From Paraburkholderia sp. LEh10 (GTDB lineage: Bacteria > Pseudomonadota > Gammaproteobacteria > Burkholderiales > Burkholderiaceae): a DNA stretch of 36,993 bases. Position 1 is the stretch's first letter. Each line of letters opens with the position of its first letter. The notes under the pieces were generated by a model. It saw only the letters and a list, made by a program, of their open reading frames with translations, was not told where the DNA came from and did no database searches. The DNA is taken from contig NZ_JAGIPX010000073.1 in the NCBI RefSeq assembly GCF_017814945.1, positions 1 through 36,993 on the forward strand, written 5' to 3'. Of the stretch, positions 7,229-16,436 are shown one piece after another. A program made the translations under genes and the position numbers.

Positions 7229-8266
7229 TTATCTAACCGGCGGCGCGTACATCAGGCCGCCATGCGTCCACAAGCTGTTGATCCCGCGCTCCAGGCGAAG
7301 CGGACTGTGCGCGCCGACGTTGCGGTCGAACATCTCTCCATAGTTGCCCGCGCTCTGCAAGGCCCGTAGCGTCCACCCCGGTTCGACGCCGATCGCGCGG
7401 GTGACCACGTCGTCTGGTACAAGCGCCTGCTCGACGGCGGGATCACGCATGCGGGCCTGAAGGTTGTCCCGCGTCACGCCGATTTCTTCGGCTGCTATCA
7501 GCGTCAGGAGCACCCATCGCACGAGAGTTAGCCACGGGTCATCGCCACCGCGCACGACAGGTCCGAGCGGCTCTTTCGAGATCCTCTCGGGCAGAATCGA
7601 GAACGCTGCTGCGCCGCCTGGCGCGCGCAGGCGCAGTGCATTCAGGTAAGACGAGTCCGCCGTGTATGCAGCGCAGCGGCCCGAGAAGAATGCGCGGCCC
7701 GACTCGGTCGCGGAATCCATCACGAGCGGCTTGATGTTCAATCCGTTCGCCGTCGAATAAGCGAGCAGATGATCGAGGGTGGACGTGTCCTTCTGCACGC
7801 ATACGGTGGCCCCTTTGAGCGACGCAAGCGACTGTTGTCTATCCTTGTCCGGAACCATGAACGCCTCGCTGTCGTAGAACAGCACGCCGGCGAACTGTAC
7901 CTTGAGTGCGCCTTCGCGAAGCAACGTCCAGGTCGTATTGCGGGAGAGCACATCGATGCGGCGCGTCTGTAGCGCCGGAAATCGCGCAGACGCCTTGAGC
8001 GGGACAAACTCGGCCTTGTTCGCGTCGCCAAGCGCCGCCGCGGCCAACGCGCGGCAGAAATCGACATCGATACCCGTCCATCGTCCGGCGGCGTCCTGGG
8101 AAGAGAAGCCGGCAATGTTCTCGCTGACCCCACAGCGCAGCACGCCGCGCGCCTTCACATTGACCAGCGTCTCACCGTCCGCGGCTTTCGCACCCAAAGG
8201 AACACCTGTCAACGCGAGCAATACGCCAAGCAGTATTGCGCCGATGATCCGACTTGCCGCTGTCAT
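7229..8266 (-). CDS. AapJ-like periplasmic amino-acid-binding protein (SBP_bac_3)
   Basis: This 345-residue protein has a signal peptide (residues 1 to about 28, ending AKA). It then shows the pattern of general L-amino-acid binding proteins: VKARGVLRCGVSENIAGFSS, GRWTGIDVDFCRALAAAALGD, FPALQTRRIDVLSRNTTWTL, GATVCVQKDTSTLDHL, and a C-terminal WTLRALQSAGNYGEMFDRNVG. These features match AapJ/BztA, which deliver amino acids to an ABC transporter in the periplasm. No ABC permease or ATPase is next to it; instead it is followed by an ArsB/NhaD-type permease. The start has GGGGA about 6 bases upstream. It may serve a transporter encoded elsewhere, or the neighbouring permease. It diverges from the lipoprotein gene at 8497 with 230 bases between. 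Confidence 0.87.
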   Translation of the reverse strand: MTAASRIIGAILLGVLLALTGVPLGAKAADGETLVNVKARGVLRCGVSENIAGFSSQDAAGRWTGIDVDFCRALAAAALGDANKAEFVPLKASARFPALQTRRIDVLSRNTTWTLLREGALKVQFAGVLFYDSEAFMVPDKDRQQSLASLKGATVCVQKDTSTLDHLLAYSTANGLNIKPLVMDSATESGRAFFSGRCAAYTADSSYLNALRLRAPGGAAAFSILPERISKEPLGPVVRGGDDPWLTLVRWVLLTLIAAEEIGVTRDNLQARMRDPAVEQALVPDDVVTRAIGVEPGWTLRALQSAGNYGEMFDRNVGAHSPLRLERGINSLWTHGGLMYAPPVR

Positions 8267-8496
8267 GAGTTTTCCCCGAATTGTCGTTTCACTTCCTGAT
8301 TCGATTCAGTGCAAACGTCGGACTCCCGCGTTCACCCGTTATTCCCTGATTCGCGCGCCACCTGTTTGCATAGAGAAATGTAGCCCAATTCAGGACCGGA
8401 ATATGCTTGATTGTCGACGTGCGACCGGTGCCTGGCGTGTTGGAAGTTCGCCGGATTTGACGCGCCTTCCGAGCGGCGCGGGGATGGAGTCGAAAA

Positions 8497-9168
8497 GTGA
8501 AGTGCTGTTGCTGGTTTCTTGTTGCAATACCGTTGTTATTGACAGGCGCGTGTGCAAACACGCCTTCCGGAAGCGTCTATACGCTGAACATCGAGCAATC
8601 GGGCCAGGATCTGGACCTTGGCGTTCCGCTTGCGGTCGTCGTCGATTATGTTGCCGTTCCGGAAGAAGTCGACCGGCCCCAGCTCGTCGTTCGTATCAAC
8701 GAGTCACAGGTTCGGATCGTGGAGGCCGCCCGGTGGAGCGAGCCTTTGAAAAGCCAGATCGGGAACGTGATGGCGGTAGATCTGGCGCGGCTCTTTCGCG
8801 ATGCTCGTGTCTATGCCACTTCGCAGTCGACTGACAGGCCGACAATCCGACTCGCCATCACCGTACGGATGTTCGATGCAACGCCCGGGAAGGGCGCAAT
8901 GCTTGCCGTTGTCTGGTCAATACTCACACCAGATTCCACGCACGTGCTCAACGGAAAATCCGTTGTGCTTCGGCGGGTCGACAGCGATGGCTACGACGCG
9001 CTCGTCAATGCACAGAGCCGCGCGCTCGCGGCTGTCAGCGGCGACATGGCAGACGCAATCATGTCGGCGATTCAAAAGAAGCCGCATGCAGTCGGCCCGA
9101 CTTTCAATGCGAAAGATCCCGGTGGTAACCGGTACGGTTATGCAATGCACGCCGTACGGGACAAATGA
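8497..9168 (+). CDS. PqiC-like ABC-type transport auxiliary lipoprotein (DUF330)
   Basis: This 223-residue protein starts with GTG at 8497, supported by GGAG 7 bases upstream. The N-terminus is hydrophobic and ends in LLLTGACANTPS, a lipobox placing the lipidated Cys at residue 19. The mature part begins YTLNIEQSG and continues with LGVPLAVVVDYVAVPEEVDRPQLVVRI and RWSEPLKSQIGNVMAVDLARLF, the pattern of PqiC/DUF330 lipoproteins that work with MCE-domain (PqiB/MlaD-like) complexes in lipid transport across the envelope. No pqiA, pqiB or MCE gene lies in the window, so it is an orphan copy. It runs convergent to the DUF4239 gene. Confidence 0.75.
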   Translation: MKCCCWFLVAIPLLLTGACANTPSGSVYTLNIEQSGQDLDLGVPLAVVVDYVAVPEEVDRPQLVVRINESQVRIVEAARWSEPLKSQIGNVMAVDLARLFRDARVYATSQSTDRPTIRLAITVRMFDATPGKGAMLAVVWSILTPDSTHVLNGKSVVLRRVDSDGYDALVNAQSRALAAVSGDMADAIMSAIQKKPHAVGPTFNAKDPGGNRYGYAMHAVRDK

Positions 9169-9194
9169 AGCGTGATCTAAAACGTGGCCCCGAA

Positions 9195-9209
9195 CGGAAT
9201 TGTTTTCCG
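9195..9209. repeat. Small hairpin between convergent genes
   Basis: CGGAA at 9195-9199 and TTCCG at 9205-9209 flank a T-rich loop, 27 bases after the lipoprotein stop. It could weakly aid termination. Confidence 0.25.
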
Positions 9210-9272
9210 CCCGGAACGTGTGAACTAGACAGATCCGAGCGCGCGGATCTTCATGATCGATCCATTTCGTCG

Positions 9273-10034
9273 CTAATGACCAAGCACAGCAAGCGCCTCG
9301 TGCATTGGTAGCAGCGATACTGTCACCATCCCGTCGAGCGGCGTATTCATTTCCAGAATCAGGAAAATCGCAATGGACGTGCAAAGCGCGCCCAGAAACA
9401 ATGCGATGGTGACTGTCGCATTCACTGGCGTGAACAGACCAAACGCGCCGAAGATAATACATAGCCACAGCACGAGGGTGACCAGGAGCGCAGTGGGTGT
9501 TGATCCGACTGCCTGCAGCAGGCCGAGTTCGCGTATGGCCAGCGCGTTGTCGGCGACTTCGATCGCGCGCGCCTGCAACCGTCGCTGCAGGTCGTTTTGC
9601 GGCGAAAGACCCTCGAGCTTGCGCTCAAGATTTTCCACGCGCTCAAGCGCCTCGGGACTGTGCAATCTGGCCAGTTGCGCAGGATCGCCTGAAGCGACCT
9701 GTTGAACCGCCCCGGTTACGAGCTGCTTTAGCATGCCCCGGATTTCCTGCGTCTGCGGCCCATACTGCGCCAACATACGGTCGAGCAGGATCACATTGGC
9801 GGCATCGCGTGTCACGCTCGCGTTCACCGTGTCGAATGAACTCTTCGCTGAAGAAATCAGCAAGCCAAGCACCAGCGCGGCCATCGTGGCAATTAGACCC
9901 GTCGCCAGTTTGACGACGCCAATCGAGTCGTCGTCGAGATGATGACGCGGCAGCAGGGTTCGCAAATACAGACCGAGCAGTGCGCTGAAAAAAATGCAGA
10001 CGAATATGATCAGGGCGACGCTCAGATGGTGCAT
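9273..10034 (-). CDS. DUF4239 (bestrophin-like domain) membrane protein
   Basis: This 253-residue inner-membrane protein has four predicted membrane segments at about residues 5-25, 41-61, 180-201 and 205-227. Between them is a largely helical soluble region (62-178) rich in charged residues. The GLIATMAALVLGLLISSAKSSF stretch near 46-67, followed by a helix with DAANVILLDRMLAQYG, is the recognisable core of DUF4239 proteins, annotated as bestrophin-like because of fold similarity. No transport function is established. GGAGG lies 8 bases before the ATG. It stands alone, between an orphan lipoprotein and a MetA-type barrel on the same strand. Confidence 0.8.
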   Translation of the reverse strand: MHHLSVALIIFVCIFFSALLGLYLRTLLPRHHLDDDSIGVVKLATGLIATMAALVLGLLISSAKSSFDTVNASVTRDAANVILLDRMLAQYGPQTQEIRGMLKQLVTGAVQQVASGDPAQLARLHSPEALERVENLERKLEGLSPQNDLQRRLQARAIEVADNALAIRELGLLQAVGSTPTALLVTLVLWLCIIFGAFGLFTPVNATVTIALFLGALCTSIAIFLILEMNTPLDGMVTVSLLPMHEALAVLGH

Positions 10035-10150
10035 CGTTCAGTCCTCCATTGCGTCGTGTCGGCATGCAACGCTTGATGGTGCATTGCAGGTAAGCACATA
10101 CGGCAATCATCAAAGAGCATTCGTAAAGTTGCTAATGAAAAGTAACGAGG

Positions 10151-11074
10151 CTAGTGATTGAACCAGTGGTACTGCAGCGCGAAGGCGATCTCCTTGTAAT
10201 TTCCGCCCGCGCGCGTAACGAACCCATTTGATAGTGCCAGTTTCGCGGACCAGTTGCGCGCGAGTGGTACAGAAAAGGTCAGTCCGTAGCGCATGTTGGA
10301 CTGCCTGTCATGACCAGGAACGCCGTTCAGACTGGTTCCGCCGCCAACTGCATAACCTATGTCGGCGGCGATCCACCTCCCCGGGCCGAACCCGTATCCA
10401 CCATGCAACTGAAACGTAAGAAGCGGATCCTCACTGCGTTCGTTTCCGTGGAAGAAACTATTGTTGGTGGTGAAGAACCAGGTGCCAGCCGTGGCCTCGA
10501 CGAACCAGTTCCCGACAGGTTGCGAGATGCCGATTTCCGGTTTGAAAGCCCAGCGGTTCGTGCCGACGTTGACGAGCCGCGACGGAACGTATTGCCCCGT
10601 CGGCGCAGACACTGTCAGGCTGACGCCAAGCGAGCCGGTAGGCGTGCGGCGTGCGAATTCCTCTGGAGACAGCGCCGGACCGCCCACGAGGTTGAATGCA
10701 AAGCGCACGCGCAGATCACCGATGCCGGCCCGGTACACCTCGGCGGGGACATCCGACACATTGCCGCTGAGCGTGCCGCGCGAAAACGGGATGCCAAAAG
10801 CCACTGATGCGGTATGTCCAGCCAGGCCGAATGTGTGCTCATACCCGAGCGAGAAACTATTGATGCGGGCTTGAACGTTGGTGACGGGCAGCGATGGGTC
10901 CGTCAGGACATTGCCAGTCAGATACGCATAGCTGAAAACGACGAAATTGGTACCAACGGGAGCCGCTGAGTAGGTTCGAGGCTCCAGCTCCTGTGCAGAC
11001 GCGCTGGCTCCCAATAGCACGAGCGCGACGAAAGTGCCATGCAGTAACGCACACCAGGACGTAAGACGGCTCAT
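10151..11074 (-). CDS. Outer-membrane transporter-like protein, MetA-pathway of phenol degradation family
   Basis: This 307-residue protein has a signal peptide (about residues 1-27, ending ASA) and a mature chain of alternating beta strands. RTYSAAPVGTNFVVFSYAYLTGNV, GVSLTVSAPTGQYVPSRLVNVGTNRWAFKPEIG (split by turns) and WFVEATAGTWFFTTN are the hallmark pieces of the Phenol_MetA_deg family. These are believed to be outer-membrane barrels, often encoded near aromatic or hydrocarbon degradation genes. It ends in LQYHWFNH without the usual terminal Phe. No catabolic genes are adjacent. GGGAG lies 9 bases before the ATG. A second family member is at 18145-19116. Confidence 0.83.
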   Translation of the reverse strand: MSRLTSWCALLHGTFVALVLLGASASAQELEPRTYSAAPVGTNFVVFSYAYLTGNVLTDPSLPVTNVQARINSFSLGYEHTFGLAGHTASVAFGIPFSRGTLSGNVSDVPAEVYRAGIGDLRVRFAFNLVGGPALSPEEFARRTPTGSLGVSLTVSAPTGQYVPSRLVNVGTNRWAFKPEIGISQPVGNWFVEATAGTWFFTTNNSFFHGNERSEDPLLTFQLHGGYGFGPGRWIAADIGYAVGGGTSLNGVPGHDRQSNMRYGLTFSVPLARNWSAKLALSNGFVTRAGGNYKEIAFALQYHWFNH

Positions 11075-11259
11075 TGTCAGTTGCTCCCGTCATAAGCGCA
11101 CGGCAATGGTCATCGTTTCGCTCCGTGGCTGCGGAAGGGGTGGCCACGTACAGTGGATATCTGAATCGGTGTCCCAAAGCAATGCGGGAAGCGACATTAG
11201 ACCTACACTGATAGTTGGCCATTTGTGCCGGATGAACTAACGCACTTCAGGAGAAAACG

Positions 11260-11544
11260 ATGAAGACCTCGGTGATACTGGTGTGCCTGATCATGACCTC
11301 GAACGCATTTGCGGAATGCGCGACGAATTCACGGGGTGAAACCGTATGCGGCAACGGGCAGGCAGCGGGTGGTTATAACCGGAACACCGGCACGGCCTGG
11401 ACGTCCCAGACGAATCAGAACGGGGTGCACACGACCCAGACCAATCGCGGCGGCGAGGCGAAGACGATGAACGGCAAAGGGGTGGCGAAGGGTCCTGGAG
11501 GGACTACGTGTTACCGGAGCGCGAATAGTCACGGCTGCAACTGA
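11260..11544 (+). CDS. Small exported Gly/Asn/Thr-rich protein of unknown function
   Basis: This 94-residue protein has a signal peptide (residues 1-18, ending AFA) and a mature part of about 76 residues. It has four Cys, two near the N-terminus (ECATNSRGETVCGNGQ) and two near the C-terminus (TTCYRSANSHGCN), with a Gly/Asn/Thr/Gln-rich centre between. The spacing suggests two disulfides formed in the periplasm or outside the cell. I know of similar uncharacterised exported proteins in Burkholderia but no function. CAGGAG lies upstream of the ATG with good spacing. It is divergent from the MetA-type gene across 185 bases. Confidence 0.75.
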   Translation: MKTSVILVCLIMTSNAFAECATNSRGETVCGNGQAAGGYNRNTGTAWTSQTNQNGVHTTQTNRGGEAKTMNGKGVAKGPGGTTCYRSANSHGCN

Positions 11545-11765
11545 CGGCGCTCGCGCTGTCACCGCCGTCGTGTTGACGGGCATCGACAGTGGTCCCGGAT
11601 GACGGAAATAACGGCAGGAGCCAGATCACGCTGCAATCGCGCCTGCCCCGCGTCCTGGCAGAAACGCCTATACTTTTTTGGCGAGATGCTCGCAGCCAGA
11701 TTCGGCACGCTCTGTGTGAAGCATTCCAGAAGTATCCGTCGTTCGATATTAGCTGGAGCAAACGC

Positions 11766-12944
11766 ATGAAAAAACGCATTTTAGCCGGCGCTGCGCTCGT
11801 CACCCTGACGGGGACAGCGCATGGGCAGAGCAGTGTGACGTTGTATGGCCTGATCGACGCGGGGCTGACCTATACGAATAGCCAGATCTCCGGAACGGGT
11901 TCGGGCGGCCATAGCAACTGGCAGATGACCAGTGGCTCAGTGCAGTACAGCCGCTGGGGACTGCGTGGCGCCGAAGATCTGGGCGGCGGTTTGAAGGCCA
12001 TCTTCATCCTCGAAAATGGCTTTAACGTGAACAATGGGCAACTGTCGTCGAACAACCGTCTCTTTAACCGTCAGGCTTTGGTTGGCCTGAGCGCCCGCGA
12101 ATATGGCACGCTCACATTCGGCCGCCAGACGGATGACATGGTCGACTTCGTGGCGCCGCTTTCACTGACGGGAACAGAGTATGGCGGTGTGCACTTCGCC
12201 CATCCATTTGATGTCGACAACCTGAACGACTCGTTCCAGATCAACAACTCGGTCAAGTATCAGAGTCCGGAATATTACGGATTCAAGATTGGCGGGCTGT
12301 ATGGCTTCTCGAATCAGGCCGGTGGCTTTGCAAACAACCGGGCCTGGAGTGTGGGCATGTCATACGTCTGGGGGCCCCTGAACTTTGGGGCGGGCTATCT
12401 GCATCTGAATGGCGCTGCCAGGACACCAGGCCAGGTCAACACAGGCGGCGCAGTGACGGATACGACGGGCTCTTCGCTCCAGGGACTGCTGTCGCCAACG
12501 GCAGTTCCGTTAGGCGCACTCGCCGCCCGCCAGCAAACCTGGGGCGCGGGCGTGAATTACACGTTCGGCCCGGCTGTTGCAGGCTTCGTCTACACGCAGA
12601 CCAATCTGACTGAACTGTTCCAGACTGGCTTTAGCACGCACTTCCAGAACTTCGAAGGCAACTTCCGATATGCGCTGAACCCGGTAGTCGAGCTGTCGGC
12701 CGCCTACACGTACTCCCGTGCGGGTGGAAACGCAGGTAGCGGCAGTCCGCACTGGAATCAGGTCAGCGCGATGGCAGACTACAGTTTCTCGCGGCGAACG
12801 GACGTGTACATACAAGGAACCTGGCAAGGGCTGAGTGCGAGCAGCAACTCTCCACTGGGCGTCGCCTGGATCAACGGCGTGAGCGCGCCGTCTTCCACGA
12901 ACAATCAGGTCGAAGCGACCGTCGGCCTGCGTCACCGTTTCTAA
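11766..12944 (+). CDS. Outer membrane porin, OmpC family (second copy)
   Basis: This is a 392-residue porin. The signal peptide is residues 1-20 (ending AHG), followed by QSSVTLYGLIDAGLTYTNS. SRWGLRGAEDLGGGLKAIFILENGF and NRQALVGLSAREYGTLTFGRQ correspond to the early strands and loop 3, and TNNQVEATVGLRHRF is the standard C-terminal strand ending in Phe. Although the frame is open back to 11589, the ATG at 11766 is preferred because it begins the signal peptide and has GGAG 7 bases upstream. The protein resembles the first porin (3090-4265) in signature positions but differs in loops, so they are paralogues rather than a recent duplication. Confidence 0.93.
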   Translation: MKKRILAGAALVTLTGTAHGQSSVTLYGLIDAGLTYTNSQISGTGSGGHSNWQMTSGSVQYSRWGLRGAEDLGGGLKAIFILENGFNVNNGQLSSNNRLFNRQALVGLSAREYGTLTFGRQTDDMVDFVAPLSLTGTEYGGVHFAHPFDVDNLNDSFQINNSVKYQSPEYYGFKIGGLYGFSNQAGGFANNRAWSVGMSYVWGPLNFGAGYLHLNGAARTPGQVNTGGAVTDTTGSSLQGLLSPTAVPLGALAARQQTWGAGVNYTFGPAVAGFVYTQTNLTELFQTGFSTHFQNFEGNFRYALNPVVELSAAYTYSRAGGNAGSGSPHWNQVSAMADYSFSRRTDVYIQGTWQGLSASSNSPLGVAWINGVSAPSSTNNQVEATVGLRHRF

Positions 12945-13138
12945 GGCGAGCCGCGCTGGGCTTGCGAGCAAAGTGGAATCCTGGGTGTTCCGTCTCTCCA
13001 GGGCGCGATCTCTCCGCTCTGCTCGCCGATCACATCCGTTCGAACTCAGGGCATAGCCATGACCGCTTCGGGTTGTACATCACGATGCGTCTTTGCGCAT
13101 CTTGAGATCGAATCCATGCGCCGTTACGGAGGCAAAAC

Positions 13139-15865
13139 ATGTGTCCTGTAATGGTCGATGTGGCAGAACAAAGGCGCTTGAACGAAACCCGTGCGGCGCA
13201 AGTACCGTGGAAGAAATGGGGGCCCTACCTCAGCGAGCGGCAGTGGGGGACGGTCCGCGAGGACTACAGCGAAAACGGCGACGCCTGGAATTATTTCACC
13301 CACGATCATTCGCGCTCGCGCGCCTACAGGTGGGGAGAAGACGGGCTCGGTGGACTGTGTGACGACCAGCAGCAACTGTGCTTTTCGCTTGCACTGTGGA
13401 ACGGGCGGGACCCGATTCTGAAGGAGCGTCTTTTCGGCCTGACCAATAGCGAGGGTAATCATGGCGAGGACGTGAAGGAGTATTACTTCTATGTCGACAG
13501 CACGCCCACGCACTCGTACATGAAGTATCTGTACAAGTATCCGCAGCGCGAATACCCGTACCGGGACCTGATCGAGAACAACCGGAAGCGGTCGCGGGAC
13601 GAACTCGAGTACGAGTTGCTCGATACGGGCGTCTTCGATGATGACCGGTACTTTGACGTGTTCGTCGAATACGCGAAGGCGGGTCCCGAAGACATCTTCG
13701 TGCGTATTTCCATGCACAACCGCGGACGGGACACGGCGCGGCTGCAAATCCTGCCGACCCTCTGGTTTCGCAATACATGGTCGTGGGGGCACGACGACCG
13801 CAGGCCATCGCTGTGCGAAGCGGGACCAGGGGTCATTCGCGCGACGCATCATGAACTGGGGGATTACTGGCTCTATTGCGAAGGCGCGGCGGAATTGCTC
13901 TTTACGGAAAACGAAAGCAACGCACAGCGTCTGTGGAATCGCCCCAATGCATCGCCTTATGTGAAGGATGCATTCCACAACTACGTCATTGCAGGGCAGC
14001 GCGAGGCCGTGAATCCCGCGAGGACGGGAACCAAGGCAGCCGCGCATTACGTGTGCGACATACCCGGCGGCGGCAGCGCGACGATCCGGCTGCGCCTGAC
14101 GACAGTGAACGAGCCCAATCCGTTCGATGCTTTCGAAAACACCTTCATTGAACGCATTGCCGATGCCGACGAGTTCTACGAACGCATTGCGTCAAAGTCG
14201 CTGACGGAAGACGAGCGACGGGTTCACCGTCAGGCTTTGGCGGGTATGTTGTGGGGCAAGCAGTACTACTACTTCGATCTCGAACTGTGGCTGCGCGAGC
14301 ATGGGAGCCATCCGCTGCTCGAAGGCGAGCGGCCCGACGTGCGTAATACGGAGTGGTTCCACATGTTGAATGCCGACGTGATCTCCATGCCGGACAAGTG
14401 GGAGTATCCGTGGTACGCGGCCTGGGATCTCGCTTTCCACACTATTTCTTTGGCGCTGGTCGATTTCGATTTCGCACAGGAGCAGTTGCTGCTGATGTTG
14501 CGTATCTTGTATGTCCATCCGAGCGGCCAGATCCCGGCCTATGAGTGGAACTTCAGTGACGTGAATCCGCCCGTGCATGCCGCTGCCACGCTCTGGCTCT
14601 ACAAGTACGGGAAAGCATTGGGGCGCGCCGATCCGCGCTTTCTGGAGCGTTCGTTTCAGGGGCTGATGCTGAATTTCAATTGGTGGGTGAATCGCAAGGA
14701 CCCGTCAGGCCGAAATGTCTTCGCAGGTGGCTTTCTGGGGCTGGACAACATCGGTGTATTCGATCGCAGCGCGCAGCTGCCGATGGGTGGATCGCTGGAG
14801 CAGGCCGACGGCACCGCATGGATGGCGTTCTATTGCCAGTGCATGCTGGAGATGGCGATCATCCTGACGGAATACGATCCGATGTACGAGGAGATCGCTT
14901 TCAGGTTCGTCCAGCATTTCATGTGGATCGCCTACGCGATGGACCGGCGCGGCGAACATGCGGATGAGATGTGGGACGAGCAGGACGGCTTTTTTTATGA
15001 TCTGCTGCGGCTTCCCGACGGCGGGACCATGCGCCTCAAGATAAGGTCGATGGTAGGGCTGCTGCCGCTGTGCGCGTCCACGGTGTTCGAAGCAGATTCC
15101 GTCACGCGCTATCCGAAACTGATGACATTGATCGCGCAATTCCGAAAGCGTTATCCGGAGCTGCTAGCCCACGTGGCCCCGACGGACGCGGGCTTCATCG
15201 GGCATCGGGAACGCAGGCTTCTGTCGATTCTGAACAAGCGGAAACTCGAGCGCGTGCTTGGATATCTGCTTGACGAGAACGAATTCCTTGGACCGCACGG
15301 CATTCGTTCGCTCTCTCGTTATCATCTCGACCATCCGTACGTGCTCAATGTCGGCGGAGTGGATCACAAGGTGCAGTACCTGCCCGCAGAATCGAATACA
15401 GGGATGTTCGGCGGAAACTCAAACTGGCGCGGTCCGGTGTGGATGCCGGTGAATCTGCTGATTATCAGGGCGCTGATGAATCTCTACGGCTTTTACGGTG
15501 ATGAGTTCAAGGTTCAATGCCCGACGGGAGCGGGGCCGCACATGACACTGTACGAGGTGGCGCAAGAGATCGTCCGCCGCCTGACGGGTACGTTTCTGCG
15601 CGATGTGCATGGAAGGCGCCCCGTCTACGGCGGAACAGCCAAGTTCCAGGACGACCCGCATTGGCGTGACCTGATCCTGTTCTGCGAGTATTTCCACGGC
15701 GACAACGGTGCGGGACTTGGTGCCAGTCATCAGACGGGCTGGACGGGCCTGGTCGCGCCTCTCTTGGACCTCTTCGGGCGTATCGACGCTCAAAGCGTCC
15801 TGCAAAGCGACGGATGGCGCGTCATGGCCGGCGTCGTGGGGCGACAGGTGGGCGGAGACCATTGA
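13139..15865 (+). CDS. GH63-like (MGH1-type) glucosidase family protein
   Basis: This 908-residue protein has no signal peptide and is probably cytoplasmic. It belongs to the clan of (alpha/alpha)6-barrel glycosidases related to GH63 and mannosylglycerate hydrolases. An N-terminal beta-rich domain begins WGPYLSERQWGTVREDYSENGDAWNYF. The catalytic barrel has EYPWYAAWDLAFHTISLALVD in overlapping pieces (the AWD aspartate is the likely general acid), PAYEWNFSDVNPPVHAAA, and late GNSNWRGPVWMPVNLLIIRAL, the usual C-terminal active-site motif. Substrates in bacteria are probably alpha-glucosides or compatible-solute glycosides; this is inference. GGAGG lies 6 bases before the ATG. No other carbohydrate enzymes are adjacent, so it is a single-gene unit. 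Confidence 0.85.
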   Translation: MCPVMVDVAEQRRLNETRAAQVPWKKWGPYLSERQWGTVREDYSENGDAWNYFTHDHSRSRAYRWGEDGLGGLCDDQQQLCFSLALWNGRDPILKERLFGLTNSEGNHGEDVKEYYFYVDSTPTHSYMKYLYKYPQREYPYRDLIENNRKRSRDELEYELLDTGVFDDDRYFDVFVEYAKAGPEDIFVRISMHNRGRDTARLQILPTLWFRNTWSWGHDDRRPSLCEAGPGVIRATHHELGDYWLYCEGAAELLFTENESNAQRLWNRPNASPYVKDAFHNYVIAGQREAVNPARTGTKAAAHYVCDIPGGGSATIRLRLTTVNEPNPFDAFENTFIERIADADEFYERIASKSLTEDERRVHRQALAGMLWGKQYYYFDLELWLREHGSHPLLEGERPDVRNTEWFHMLNADVISMPDKWEYPWYAAWDLAFHTISLALVDFDFAQEQLLLMLRILYVHPSGQIPAYEWNFSDVNPPVHAAATLWLYKYGKALGRADPRFLERSFQGLMLNFNWWVNRKDPSGRNVFAGGFLGLDNIGVFDRSAQLPMGGSLEQADGTAWMAFYCQCMLEMAIILTEYDPMYEEIAFRFVQHFMWIAYAMDRRGEHADEMWDEQDGFFYDLLRLPDGGTMRLKIRSMVGLLPLCASTVFEADSVTRYPKLMTLIAQFRKRYPELLAHVAPTDAGFIGHRERRLLSILNKRKLERVLGYLLDENEFLGPHGIRSLSRYHLDHPYVLNVGGVDHKVQYLPAESNTGMFGGNSNWRGPVWMPVNLLIIRALMNLYGFYGDEFKVQCPTGAGPHMTLYEVAQEIVRRLTGTFLRDVHGRRPVYGGTAKFQDDPHWRDLILFCEYFHGDNGAGLGASHQTGWTGLVAPLLDLFGRIDAQSVLQSDGWRVMAGVVGRQVGGDH

Positions 15866-16436
15866 TGGAGAACGTTCGTTTGAAGCGCTCAACGTCGCAA
15901 TTCAGGTAGCCATACGTTAGGGCTAAGTTGAGCTGATCAAGGTACCTTTATTCGGACGGAATTTTTGCTGTACATTCGTTTGATGCAGGAGCGATTCAAT
16001 CGAGAACTATATCCAATAATATGCATAACGAAGCAAATAACTTAGACAGACAACTACGAGGTCAACGCACGTTACAACATGACGCCTGCGCTGAGCTTCG
16101 TGCAGCCTGCACTTATACGCAAGGTCAGCGCAGCATCTGGGGCGGCCTTTTTGGCTATGTCGCGGTAAGACGAATTGGGCGGAAAATTGATATTTCGTAA
16201 AGAATGGTTTCCGTGACAGTGAATAGAATTGCTGCGCAGTCGATGGCCCGAGATTATCTGTGTTTTTCATTTGCCCATTGGCGGTTATATGCGTGAGTTC
16301 GACGCCGCTAAAAAAACGGATAGAAACAGAAATTCAGCGGGCGTTCCACCAAAGATGGCTGAGCCGTTTCCGCTGCCAAGCGCAACGATGTGCTCAGCGC
16401 CCATGTTCAAAGAATTAGCTACTTCGAGGCCAAACC
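15866..16436. other. AT-richer intergenic region containing a porin remnant
   Basis: 571 bases without an intact gene. Its composition is clearly less GC-rich than its neighbours. The recognisable part is the frameshifted porin fragment at 16046-16200. Small open frames on both strands around 16229-16687 overlap the DUF1254 gene start or lack any motif. The promoter of the DUF1254 gene should lie near 16300-16420 but I could not assign boxes. Confidence 0.5.
16046..16200 (+). pseudogene. Remnant of an OmpC-type porin gene with a frameshift
   Basis: Frame by frame, 16046-16102 reads TDNYEVNARYNMTPALSFV, a typical late-strand segment of Burkholderiaceae porins. The expected continuation (AAYTYTQG in intact porins) appears only after a -1 shift at about 16102: AACTYTQGQRSIWGGLFGYVA, ending at TAA 16198-16200. 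Upstream the same frame has a TAG at 16043-16045, so nothing of the earlier porin survives there. The fragment covers only about 50 residues of a roughly 390-residue protein. It shows that a third porin gene once lay here and has been mostly deleted. Confidence 0.7.

Noticed and set aside
11589..11765. 59-codon extension of the second porin
   Set aside because: The signal peptide and Shine-Dalgarno place the start at 11766.
13084..13101. GATGCG/CGCATC hairpin before the glycosidase
   Set aside because: Only six base pairs, 140 bases past the porin stop and no T-tract; too weak to call.
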